From: Vulcanimicrobiota bacterium
GTDB lineage: Bacteria; Vulcanimicrobiota; Xenobia; Xenobiales; JADMJV01
Reading direction: 5' to 3'
Assembly (NCBI GenBank): GCA_019637395.1
Contig: JAHBVR010000001.1
Span: 372,001-436,000 of the forward strand
Length of the DNA: 64,000 nucleotides
Part shown: positions 18,604 to 26,370 of the stretch, one piece after another
How the letters are laid out: each line of letters begins with the position of its first letter
How positions within the stretch are numbered: position 1 is the first letter of the stretch
The notes under the pieces: model-generated
Databases searched by the model: none
What the model was told of the DNA's origin: nothing
Seen by the model: only the letters and a program-made list of their open reading frames with translations
Program-made: the position numbers and the translations under genes

Positions 18604-19869
18604 AGGTTCGGCCTCCATCGAAGAACAGTCCAGGCCAAGCAGCTTGCCGATGCTGGGAGCCACCTCCAGCAGGCTGCGTGAGCCCAGATCCCGGCCCGCC
18701 GCTATGCCCGGTCCCACGACAATCCAGCCGGTCGGCAGCAACTCGGGTAGGTGCCCATGCTGGCCCAGCCGCCGCTCGGTGGGCGTTTCGAACGGGCCGT
18801 CCACCGATTGGCCCAAAGCCAGCCCTGGTGCTACCGAGATGGCCAGGCTGGCGCGCGCAAAGGTGCGCCGGGCGTCCAGCTCGTCGCGCTCCAGCAGAGT
18901 CCAGCGACCTGCACCGTAGCGGCGCAGCAAGCTTCGCACCCGGGGCAAAAGATCGGGGTCTTTGCAGTAAATCGCCGCACTCCCGCCATTGCTGCGGGCG
19001 TAGACCTTCCAGGCCTTGATTCTGCCGGCCTCTAACTCGATCCAGCCGCAATCGTAAAAGAGCCGGTTGGGTGCCAACACCGTGTCCACTCCCAAGAAGC
19101 CATGGTCACCTGCCACCATCAAGACCGTTTCCTGCAAGTCAACTTGCTCCACGATCTTCTGCAGACTGGCGTCCAACTGAGACACAGCCTGACGCGTTTC
19201 CAGGCTATCGGGCCCGTAGCGATGCTGTGTCCAATCCAAATTCAGCATATGAATCAGACTGAGCTGGGGATGGTAGCTACGCCAGGTGTAACCGACGGCG
19301 GCCGGCAACCAGTTGTCCCACTCGGCAAAGGTGAGCGGGAAAGGCAGGCCCGATTGCCGCTGGATTCCATCCAGCAAGCCGGGAGTCGAAGTCTGGCGAA
19401 GGAGTTCCTCAGTAGTGCCCAGGTTGGCCCCGGGGACTGAAAAAATTTCCGGTATCAAATAGTCAACCCTGGCGCCCACGGAAACCGGCCAGGAAAAGGC
19501 GGCCGTGCTGATCTTGCGCCGGCCTGCCAGCTCCCACAGGGTAGGGGCCTGGATCCGCTCGGCTTCCCAGTTCCAGCCCGGAGTCGGCCCGGTCCGCCAA
19601 TCGAAGTCCACGTTGCAGTCGATGCCATGGCGATTCGGCGAGACGCCCGTGACCAGACTGGTATGATTGGCGTAGGTAATGCTGGGAAACACCGAGTACA
19701 CCGCGCGCGCCGCAGCCCCCTGGCGAGCCAGGCTCTGTAAGCAGGGGGCCGGCCAGCGCGAATCCAGGTAAAACTCCGGCCGCAGGCCATCCACGGAAAT
19801 CAGCACCACCCGGGGCTCCGCCACCGCAAAGGCGGACAACAACCAGCAGAAAATCAACATTCGACGCAT
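18586..19869 (-). CDS. Secreted alkaline-phosphatase-superfamily phosphodiesterase (NPP type)
   Basis: 427 residues from ATG 19869, with a short signal peptide (MRRMLIFCWLLSAFAVAEP). The core matches type I phosphodiesterase/nucleotide pyrophosphatase: metal Asp in VVLISVDGLRPEF, nucleophile Thr in ITYANHTSLVTGVSPNRHG, and further metal ligands in HMLNLDWTQHRYG and VAGDHGFLGVDTV. It should hydrolyse phosphodiester or phosphomonoester bonds in an extracytoplasmic compartment; the substrate is unclear. A longer in-frame N-terminus exists but hides the signal peptide and is rejected. It is divergent from the TPR lipoprotein gene across 82 bases. Confidence 0.88.
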   Translation of the reverse strand: MRRMLIFCWLLSAFAVAEPRVVLISVDGLRPEFYLDSRWPAPCLQSLARQGAAARAVYSVFPSITYANHTSLVTGVSPNRHGIDCNVDFDWRTGPTPGWNWEAERIQAPTLWELAGRRKISTAAFSWPVSVGARVDYLIPEIFSVPGANLGTTEELLRQTSTPGLLDGIQRQSGLPFPLTFAEWDNWLPAAVGYTWRSYHPQLSLIHMLNLDWTQHRYGPDSLETRQAVSQLDASLQKIVEQVDLQETVLMVAGDHGFLGVDTVLAPNRLFYDCGWIELEAGRIKAWKVYARSNGGSAAIYCKDPDLLPRVRSLLRRYGAGRWTLLERDELDARRTFARASLAISVAPGLALGQSVDGPFETPTERRLGQHGHLPELLPTGWIVVGPGIAAGRDLGSRSLLEVAPSIGKLLGLDCSSMEAEPLELFP

Positions 19870-19951
19870 AAGCCAGCGCTTGCGCGCCCCACCTTCCAGC
19901 CCCCTCTTTTTAGAGGGCAGGACTTCTAACCCACAGGCCAAACCAGGCACG

Positions 19952-21400
19952 ATGAAACGCGCATGGTTTGGCCTGGTCCTGGCCGGATTCCTCATGGTCG
20001 GATGTGTGCAGGGCCATGTTTATTACGAACAGGGCAATCAACTGGTAGAGAAGCGCCAGTGGGAACAAGCTCTGGAACATTACAACAAGGCCCTGGCCGC
20101 CGACTCGCGCCTGACCGGCGCCTATATGAAACGCGGTCTCTGTTTTCAGCGACTGGGCCGCTACGACGAAGCCCTGGCCGACTACAACAAGGCGGTCGAG
20201 CTGCAGCCCGGCAACGATCAATCCTACATCAATCGGGCCGTCTTTTATGATGACAAAGGCGACCATCGGCAATTAGCCCTGGCCGATCTGAATAAAGCGC
20301 TCGAACTCAATCCGCGCAATGCCTATACGTTCAATCTGCGCGGCAACGTTTACCTCAAGCTGCATCAACTGGAGAATGCGCTAAACGACTACAACGACTC
20401 GATCCGCCTCAACCCACGTGATTACGTACCTTATTGCGGGCTGGGCGACACCTATCTGGAAATGGCCGACTACTTGAAGGCCATCGAGTCTTACGAAAGA
20501 GCTATCGCCATCGACCCCAAGCAGGCTCTCCCCTACTCCGGGCGTGGTTTTGCCCACCTCGAATTAGGCCACTGCAAAGAGGCCATGGCCGACTGCCAGG
20601 AAGCCGTGCGTCTCGACCCGTTCCTGCCCGCCTCTTACGCTCGCCGCGGCCTGGTCTACATTCGTTGCGACCGGGATTACAAAAAGGGCATCGCCGACTT
20701 CACCAAAGCTATCGAAATCGAGCCGAAGTATTTCTGGGCCTTTCTCTTCCGCGGCGATGCCTACCGCGATATTGGTGAAACCCAGAAAGCCCTGAAGGAC
20801 TATGACGAAGCATTGGAGCTGAATCCAGCCCTGATTCCCGCCCTCAATTCCCGGGGACACTTACATCTGGCCCTGGGCAACAAAGCTCGCGGACTGGCCG
20901 ACCTGGACAAGGCAGCCGAGTTGGAGGCCAAGTCGCCTCTGGCCCAGGCGGCGCGCGGCTATGGCTACCGCGAGGCCAAACAGTACAAAGAAGCGTTGGC
21001 CGCCTACGATAAAGCCATCGAACTCGACCCCAAACTGGCTGACGCCTATTACGGACGCGGCTACACCCATGTGCTCATGGGGCGCGACGACCTGGCCATG
21101 CAAGACTACGACCGGGCCCTGAAATACGATCCCAAGCAACGCTATGTCTACACTGCCCGCGCTTCGTTGAAGCAAAAGCAGCACAAGTATACCTCGGCCA
21201 TCGAAGATTATGCCAAGGCGATCGAAATTGAACCCGCTTTTGCCGAGGCCTACATTCAACGCGGCAATCTGTACAAGCTGATCGGCCAGAACCAGAAGGC
21301 CATCAGCGACTACCGGGCCGCGCTCAAGACCGGCAACAAAGTCGAGGCGGTCAATAAACAGGCCAGGGAAGGCCTGAACAGCCTGGGAGAAAAGCCATAG
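19952..21400 (+). CDS. TPR lipoprotein (13 repeats)
   Basis: 482 residues from ATG 19952. The N-terminus is a lipoprotein signal (MKRAWFGLVLAGFLMVGC, lipobox LMVGC), followed by 13 TPR units to the end (first near YYEQGNQLVEKRQWEQALEH, last near IQRGNLYKLIGQNQKAISDY). TPR lipoproteins often serve as assembly factors, for example in type IV pilus systems or outer-membrane complexes. A pilin gene lies 2 kb downstream on the same strand, but this is context only. The next gene starts inside its stop codon region. Confidence 0.88.
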   Translation: MKRAWFGLVLAGFLMVGCVQGHVYYEQGNQLVEKRQWEQALEHYNKALAADSRLTGAYMKRGLCFQRLGRYDEALADYNKAVELQPGNDQSYINRAVFYDDKGDHRQLALADLNKALELNPRNAYTFNLRGNVYLKLHQLENALNDYNDSIRLNPRDYVPYCGLGDTYLEMADYLKAIESYERAIAIDPKQALPYSGRGFAHLELGHCKEAMADCQEAVRLDPFLPASYARRGLVYIRCDRDYKKGIADFTKAIEIEPKYFWAFLFRGDAYRDIGETQKALKDYDEALELNPALIPALNSRGHLHLALGNKARGLADLDKAAELEAKSPLAQAARGYGYREAKQYKEALAAYDKAIELDPKLADAYYGRGYTHVLMGRDDLAMQDYDRALKYDPKQRYVYTARASLKQKQHKYTSAIEDYAKAIEIEPAFAEAYIQRGNLYKLIGQNQKAISDYRAALKTGNKVEAVNKQAREGLNSLGEKP

Positions 21401-22305
21401 AGTCCCTGCTCATCTACTATGGTTATCCCGCGCTCATCAACGGAGCCAAGAACCTGCAGGAAGCCGCCGCCCACTTCTCCCCATACTCCGTGGTAATACT
21501 GGGAGACGGCCTGCAGGACGCCCGCCATCCCAACCACGAGGCCACCCGTGAGCTGGTTGCGGGCTTGCCTTCCACTCGCTTTTACGGCTACGTCGATCTG
21601 GGCGTGCACAGCCCTCACCACCCGGTCCAGAACCTCGAGATAAGCGAGATCCAGAGACGTGCAGCCGCCTGGAAAGAACTGGGAATGCACGGCCTCCTGT
21701 TGGACGACTACGGCTATGACTTTGCCACCACTCGCGAGCGTCAGATCGAAGCCGTCCAGGCGGTTCATCAGCAAGGGCTCAAAGTCATCGCCAACAGCTG
21801 GGATCCTCGCCACGCCCTGGACAGCCAACCCGGGCCGGCTAACCCCAAGGGCAAGCCGAGCCCGCTGGGCCGGGGGGATTTCTATTTATACGAAAGCTAT
21901 CTGGTCAGCAACGGCGAGTGGACCGGGTTCAAAACCTGGCGTTCCAAGGCCAATACGCTGGCCCGCCTCTTGAAGACCGGCGTCGAAGTACTCAGTTGCA
22001 CCACTGCCTCAGGCTTGTGCACTGCTACGGAAATGTGGCCCTTCACCGCCTTGTGCGCCTGGATGGACGGCCACCGCGCCTGCGGCTGGGGCGAACCGAA
22101 TTTCAGCGCCAGCGACAACCAGGCTCCCTGGCGCGAACGCCCGGCTTTCCCCTCTGGCCCCAAGGGCCAGGCGCGGGCCAAAGGCTCCCATAGCCTGGAA
22201 CGTACCTGCCAGCAGGGGCTGGCCGTGGCCAACTACCTTTCCAAAGAGTTCACTCTCCAGCCGACAAAACCATGGTGGGAGCGCCTGCTTCCATTGAGGA
22301 GGTAA
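21397..22305 (+). CDS. GH114/spherulin-4-like TIM-barrel protein with a non-canonical start
   Basis: About 302 residues. It resembles the endo-alpha-1,4-polygalactosaminidase/spherulin-4 superfamily of TIM barrels: a strand reading SLLIYYGYPALING, then STRFYGYVDLGV, a conserved acidic turn GLLLDDYGYDF and LKVIANSW. Substrate unknown. No ATG, GTG or TTG exists between the in-frame stop and the GTG at 21490. Starting at 21490 would delete the first barrel strand. An ATA at 21397 overlaps the upstream TAG and has GGGAGA about 7 bases before it; a CTG at 21406 is another option. The exact start is therefore inferred. There is no signal peptide with any start. Confidence 0.6.
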   Translation: MESLLIYYGYPALINGAKNLQEAAAHFSPYSVVILGDGLQDARHPNHEATRELVAGLPSTRFYGYVDLGVHSPHHPVQNLEISEIQRRAAAWKELGMHGLLLDDYGYDFATTRERQIEAVQAVHQQGLKVIANSWDPRHALDSQPGPANPKGKPSPLGRGDFYLYESYLVSNGEWTGFKTWRSKANTLARLLKTGVEVLSCTTASGLCTATEMWPFTALCAWMDGHRACGWGEPNFSASDNQAPWRERPAFPSGPKGQARAKGSHSLERTCQQGLAVANYLSKEFTLQPTKPWWERLLPLRR

Positions 22306-22309
22306 AGCA

Positions 22310-23254
22310 ATGGGACAAAAGATTGTCATCACGGGAGGAGCTGGATTCATCGGTTCTCATCTGGCTGATGCCTGCTGCCGTCTGCCCGGCGGCCCGGAAG
22401 TGGTGGTGCTGGACAATCTGCGCAGCGGCCGGCGCGCCAACCTGGAGCGCAATCAAGCCCATGCCAATTTCCGCTGGGTCGAGGGAAGCATCTGCGATGC
22501 TGAGGTGCTCGACCAGATCTGCGCGGGAGCCGACTGGATTTTTCACCTGGCCGCCCTGATCAGCGTACCCGAATCCTTGATCCGCCCTCGGGAATGCGTG
22601 GAACTCAACGTGAACGGAACCCTGAACGTGCTGGAAGCGGCCCGCAAGCACGCCGTAAAAAAGGTCGTGCTCTCCTCATCGGCGGCCGTTTATGGCGATG
22701 ATCCCGAACTACCCAAGCATGAGAAGCTGAGACCGGCCCCCCAGACTCCCTACGGAATTACCAAGCTCGACGGGGAGTACTACCTGGAGATGTATCGCCG
22801 GGAATACGGGATCTCCACGGTATCTCTACGCTACTTCAACGTCTTTGGCCCACATCAGGACCCCACCTCACAGTACGCCGCCGCCGTCCCGATTTTCATC
22901 CAAAAAGCGCTGGCCGGCGAAACCATCGGAATTTTTGGCGATGGCCTGCAGACCCGAGACTTTGTCTACGTGGGGGACGTGGCCGCGGCCAATCTTTGGG
23001 TGGCTCAACACGAAGAACTCCACGGGGTTTTCAATGTGGCCACCGGCTCGACGGTGACCATCCTCCAGCTTGCCCAAACCATCCGCGAACTTCTGGGTTC
23101 CGACTCGCAAATCGAGCATCTCGCGCCGCGTCCCGGAGACATCCGGGCTTCCTGGTCGGATCCCGGCAAGCTGCTGGCCACCGGCTTTCGTCCCCAATTC
23201 GATCTCGCCTCCGGCCTGCGCCCCACCCTGGAAGCGGCGGCCCGACGCTCGTAA
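22310..23254 (+). CDS. NAD-dependent UDP-sugar 4-epimerase (extended SDR)
   Basis: 314 residues, full-length extended short-chain dehydrogenase. The N-terminal dinucleotide site is TGGAGFIGSH, the catalytic Ser is in LSSSAAVYGDD and the Tyr/Lys pair is in TPYGITKLDGEYY. The substrate half shows YFNVFGPHQDPTSQYAAAVP and FGDGLQTRDFVYVGDV. This looks most like UDP-N-acetylglucosamine/UDP-glucose 4-epimerases of the WbpP/GalE group, which make galacto-configured sugar nucleotides for surface polysaccharides. ATG with a perfect GAGGAGG SD, only 4 bases after the preceding gene. That neighbour resembles galactosaminidases, so both may concern a galactosamine-containing glycan. Confidence 0.88.
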   Translation: MGQKIVITGGAGFIGSHLADACCRLPGGPEVVVLDNLRSGRRANLERNQAHANFRWVEGSICDAEVLDQICAGADWIFHLAALISVPESLIRPRECVELNVNGTLNVLEAARKHAVKKVVLSSSAAVYGDDPELPKHEKLRPAPQTPYGITKLDGEYYLEMYRREYGISTVSLRYFNVFGPHQDPTSQYAAAVPIFIQKALAGETIGIFGDGLQTRDFVYVGDVAAANLWVAQHEELHGVFNVATGSTVTILQLAQTIRELLGSDSQIEHLAPRPGDIRASWSDPGKLLATGFRPQFDLASGLRPTLEAAARRS

Positions 23255-23461
23255 CGACGCCTCCAGGTTATCCTGCTAACGGAAGGAATGGTCGAATACT
23301 CGCCGTATATCATGGTCACTTCGGAACAACTTGGAAAAATTTTGGCAAAGATTTTTTCATAAACTGTCCGAGACAGAACCCAGAGGGGTATAACCCGATC
23401 AACTGCTACGGAGAAGTCCTGAAACAGTTGATAAATCCATCACCGTGGAGGTGAATCTCAG

Positions 23462-23902
23462 ATGCTCATGAAAAGAAAGAAGGCCGGCTTTACGCTGATC
23501 GAGCTTATGATCGTAATCGCGATTATCGCGATTTTGGCTGCTATTCTTGTTCCTAACTTCCTCAAAGCTCGTGCGCAAGGTCAGCTGACCGCCTGTAAGT
23601 CGAACTGCAAAAACATCGCAACTGCGTTGGAAATGTATTCGTCGGACAACGGTGGACGCTATCCTACTCAGGGCAGCTTCACGCAACAGCTGACCAGCGG
23701 CAACTACCTGAAGCTGATCCCAACCTGCCCTGCGGCCGGTGGGTCAACTTACGCTCCTGCTTACACTTCTACTCAGACCCCCGACTCGTTCAGCTTCTAC
23801 TGCACGGGCAACAACCACGCCAAAGCCTACACTGGCTTCTCCACCGTCTCCGGTGGTTTCCCCCAGTATAGCGCTGAATCCGGCCTGCTCGACCACCCGT
23901 AA
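23462..23902 (+). CDS. Type IV pilin / GspG-like prepilin
   Basis: 146 residues. A short basic leader ends in KKAG and is followed by the class III prepilin motif FTLIELMIVIAIIAILAAIL with Glu5, so prepilin peptidase should cut before Phe and methylate it. The long N-terminal helix continues through VPNFLKARAQG, then a small globular head with four cysteines (CKSNC early, CPAAGG and FYCTG later) that may form disulfides. Length suits a major pilin or pseudopilin. ATG at 23462 with GGAGGTG 9 bases upstream. It is flanked by a 207-base leader and two downstream terminators, so it is probably a strongly expressed single-gene unit. Confidence 0.92.
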   Translation: MLMKRKKAGFTLIELMIVIAIIAILAAILVPNFLKARAQGQLTACKSNCKNIATALEMYSSDNGGRYPTQGSFTQQLTSGNYLKLIPTCPAAGGSTYAPAYTSTQTPDSFSFYCTGNNHAKAYTGFSTVSGGFPQYSAESGLLDHP

Positions 23903-23917
23903 ACCCGGATGGTCCAG

Positions 23918-23949
23918 AAAGAGAGGACTCTCGGGTCCTCTCTTTTTTT
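23918..23949 (+). terminator. Intrinsic terminator after pilin gene
   Basis: Stem of 11 bp (23918-23928 with 23935-23945), 6-base loop, followed by a T-run to 23949. It sits 15 bases after the pilin stop. Confidence 0.9.
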
Positions 23950-24034
23950 CTGCCTGCGCGACGGGCCAATTTAGAGTTAGGGCACGGTTCCCTCGCGCCC
24001 CTCCAATCAGGGCGAAATTAAGGAACTCCCCATC

Positions 24035-24065
24035 GAGGACCCGAGGGTCCTCTCCGTTTTTGTCG
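24035..24065 (+). terminator. Second hairpin terminator downstream of the pilin gene
   Basis: Stem GAGGACCC/GGGTCCTC (24035-24042 with 24045-24052; the apical pair or two would open to form a loop), then TCCG and five to six T. The stem nearly repeats that of the first terminator 117 bases upstream, so it may be a fail-safe copy or an attenuator for the next gene. Confidence 0.65.
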
Positions 24066-24136
24066 AAGCGAGAGTGGTACGTGAATCAGCAAGCTTGCTT
24101 TAGCCAATATTCCCACACGAACTCCTGCGGTCCGGC

Positions 24137-26287
24137 GTGAATCCTAAGAAAGGTCTCGTTGGTAAGGAGATCAAGCCTGGCGTGCCGGGTGGCGCGAAGC
24201 ATGGTATGGGCAAATCAGACCTGGGCGCCAAACCCTCCCTCAGCGGCAACAAGCCAGCTCTCTCCAAAGAACCGCCCACCAAGGGCTCGGCCAGTCGCAA
24301 TCTGCTCAGCCTGGAGGACGTGGCCGACCGCCTTCGTGTCGATGCCCGCCACGTGGAAATTTGGATCAAAGACGGAATTCTCAAAGGTTCTGTCCAGGGA
24401 ATTCAACTCTACGAACTGGAGAAATTTCGCGCCAAGCACCATCGCGATATCCAGCAAGCCCAACACGCACCGCCGCCCGGCCCGGCCAAGGCTTCCAAAG
24501 CCCACAAGAGTCAGGGCAAGAAGCCGGCCGCCAGCACCAAGGAACCGGCAGCCGCCAAAGAAAAAACTCCTGGGCCCAATCCGTTCTCCCTGGTGGCAGC
24601 CGCCATCAAGAGCGTAGTTTCGGCAACTCTCGGTTTAAACCGGCCTCCCAAGCCAGCCAAAGTGGCTCCCTATGTGCGTCCAGCCGAGAGCGAGGACGAC
24701 GATCCTTTTCTCAACGCTCCGACCAGCCACCCCACTATGGTCCAACGCCCGCCGACCCCGGAAGCTGAACCTCTCTTTTCCGCCTCCGCCATGGTCACAG
24801 CCAATATTCCGGCCGGGGCCTTCCAGGCCGCCGTGACCACAGGAGAACTGAGTCCGCCCGCTCCTCCGAGTTCCGAAGTCTGGCCCAGCCTGGAGGGCAC
24901 GATCCCAGATCCTGGCAAGACCCCCCCCTGGCTGACCACCAGCGTGGAACAACCGGCAGCTCAGCACGAGACTCTGATCATGCGCGCCGATCAGATCATG
25001 GCTCAAATGAAGGGAGCCCCCGCCAGCCAGCCTCCCGCTCCGGCGGGAGCCGCCAATACCAACGCGGCTCGCGAACTCCAGGAAGAAAAGCAGCGTAATC
25101 AACAACTTTTGCTCCAGCTTCAGGACCAGCGGCGGGCCGAGCTGGAGATCCAGGACGAAGTCGAAACTCTCAAGCAGAGGCTGGAATTAAGCCTGACCAG
25201 CGAGCGAGAAGTACGCTCCCAACTCAAGCGTTCCCGTCAGGAACTTCAGACGGCTCTAGAAGAATTGGAACAACGTCCCCCCGCCGGAGGCGCGGACCCG
25301 GAAGCGCTTCGCCAACTGCAAGAACGGGAAATCCAATGGGCCAGCGAAAAAACTGTTCTCGAGCAGCAACGAGCCCAACTGGATCAACGTCGCACTTTGC
25401 TGGAGCAACAAATCGAGCGGCTGCGAACCCAGGCTGAAGAAATCCGTCAGCATGGCCTGCAGTGGCATCAATTGGCCACCCAACAGGATCAACAACTACG
25501 CAATCTGCGTCAGCAACACGCCGAACTCGAGCAAGAAGCCGGCAAAGCGTTGGGTGAACTGGAAAAGAAGGTTCGCGAAGCAGAGGCCCAAAAAGCTCGC
25601 GCGGAAACCGCCGCGGAGCAGAGCCTGGCGCGCCTTTCCCAACTGGAAGAAATGACCAAAAATACGGAAACCGGGGGCCTTCAGCAAGAACTGAAGAACC
25701 GGGAGCGCACCATCATTCAGTTGCAACAAACTCACGACCAGATGCAGGCTCGCCTGACCATGTTGGAAGGCCAGCAGCGCACCCAAGTGCAGCGTTGGGA
25801 ACAAGAGCTGCAAGCCTCGGCCAGTTGGGTTCAAAAGCTGACGGAGGCGGTGGCGGTGAGGGATCGACGCATTCAAGAACTGGAGGCCCAGGTGGCCCAG
25901 AGTACCACGCGTCCTCAAAGTGTGGGTGAGGAGGAACTCAAGTCCCAGGTGATGTCGTTACGTGTGGAATTGACGTCGCTGCGCCGAAATTACGAGATCG
26001 TCAGCCTGCAAGCCAAAAATCTGGAAAATCAATTGCAGGAAAGTCGCCGTACTCAACCTTCCACTCCCCAGCCTGCCGTAACCCCCGCCGCCGCGCCCGT
26101 TCTGAGTTTGGAAATCCCCGGCACCGCCCTGGCCGCTCCGCCGGGCGGCAGCGGCGAGGAAGAAGGCGGCTTTCGACGTCGTCTGAAACAGCGGCTGGGA
26201 ACGCTGGGACCTTCATTCGAAGAAGACTCCAAAAAGCGGGGTCTGGAGCCGCCTCCCTTTCTGGAGTTAGATATTCCCGAAAGCTAG
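24137..26287 (+). CDS. Helix-turn-helix (HTH_17) protein with long coiled coil
   Basis: 716 residues, soluble. Residues about 53-98 form an excisionase/MerR-like helix-turn-helix (LLSLEDVADRLRVDARHVEI, then ELEKFRAKHH). Residues about 100-310 are Pro/Ala-rich and look disordered. Residues about 312-640 form a long coiled coil rich in Gln, Glu and Leu (ELQEEKQRNQQLLLQLQDQ, RELQTALEELEQR). The tail has a short conserved-looking end (FLELDIPES). It may tie DNA or a partner to a filament-like scaffold. I do not recognise a named family beyond the HTH. GTG start with a poor SD. The next gene follows at 83 bases and may be co-transcribed. Confidence 0.75.
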   Translation: MNPKKGLVGKEIKPGVPGGAKHGMGKSDLGAKPSLSGNKPALSKEPPTKGSASRNLLSLEDVADRLRVDARHVEIWIKDGILKGSVQGIQLYELEKFRAKHHRDIQQAQHAPPPGPAKASKAHKSQGKKPAASTKEPAAAKEKTPGPNPFSLVAAAIKSVVSATLGLNRPPKPAKVAPYVRPAESEDDDPFLNAPTSHPTMVQRPPTPEAEPLFSASAMVTANIPAGAFQAAVTTGELSPPAPPSSEVWPSLEGTIPDPGKTPPWLTTSVEQPAAQHETLIMRADQIMAQMKGAPASQPPAPAGAANTNAARELQEEKQRNQQLLLQLQDQRRAELEIQDEVETLKQRLELSLTSEREVRSQLKRSRQELQTALEELEQRPPAGGADPEALRQLQEREIQWASEKTVLEQQRAQLDQRRTLLEQQIERLRTQAEEIRQHGLQWHQLATQQDQQLRNLRQQHAELEQEAGKALGELEKKVREAEAQKARAETAAEQSLARLSQLEEMTKNTETGGLQQELKNRERTIIQLQQTHDQMQARLTMLEGQQRTQVQRWEQELQASASWVQKLTEAVAVRDRRIQELEAQVAQSTTRPQSVGEEELKSQVMSLRVELTSLRRNYEIVSLQAKNLENQLQESRRTQPSTPQPAVTPAAAPVLSLEIPGTALAAPPGGSGEEEGGFRRRLKQRLGTLGPSFEEDSKKRGLEPPPFLELDIPES

Positions 26288-26370
26288 CTGAGTCCCCAGG
26301 AATGGGATACTGCAATCCGAACCGAACTGCCAGCACTTCCTGGAGGCAAGGAGTAACCTAAAACCAATTC

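Noticed and set aside
24659-24939. Minus-strand frame resembling a small protein opposite the coiled-coil gene
   Set aside because: No SD, Gly/Ser-rich shadow of a Pro-rich coding segment.
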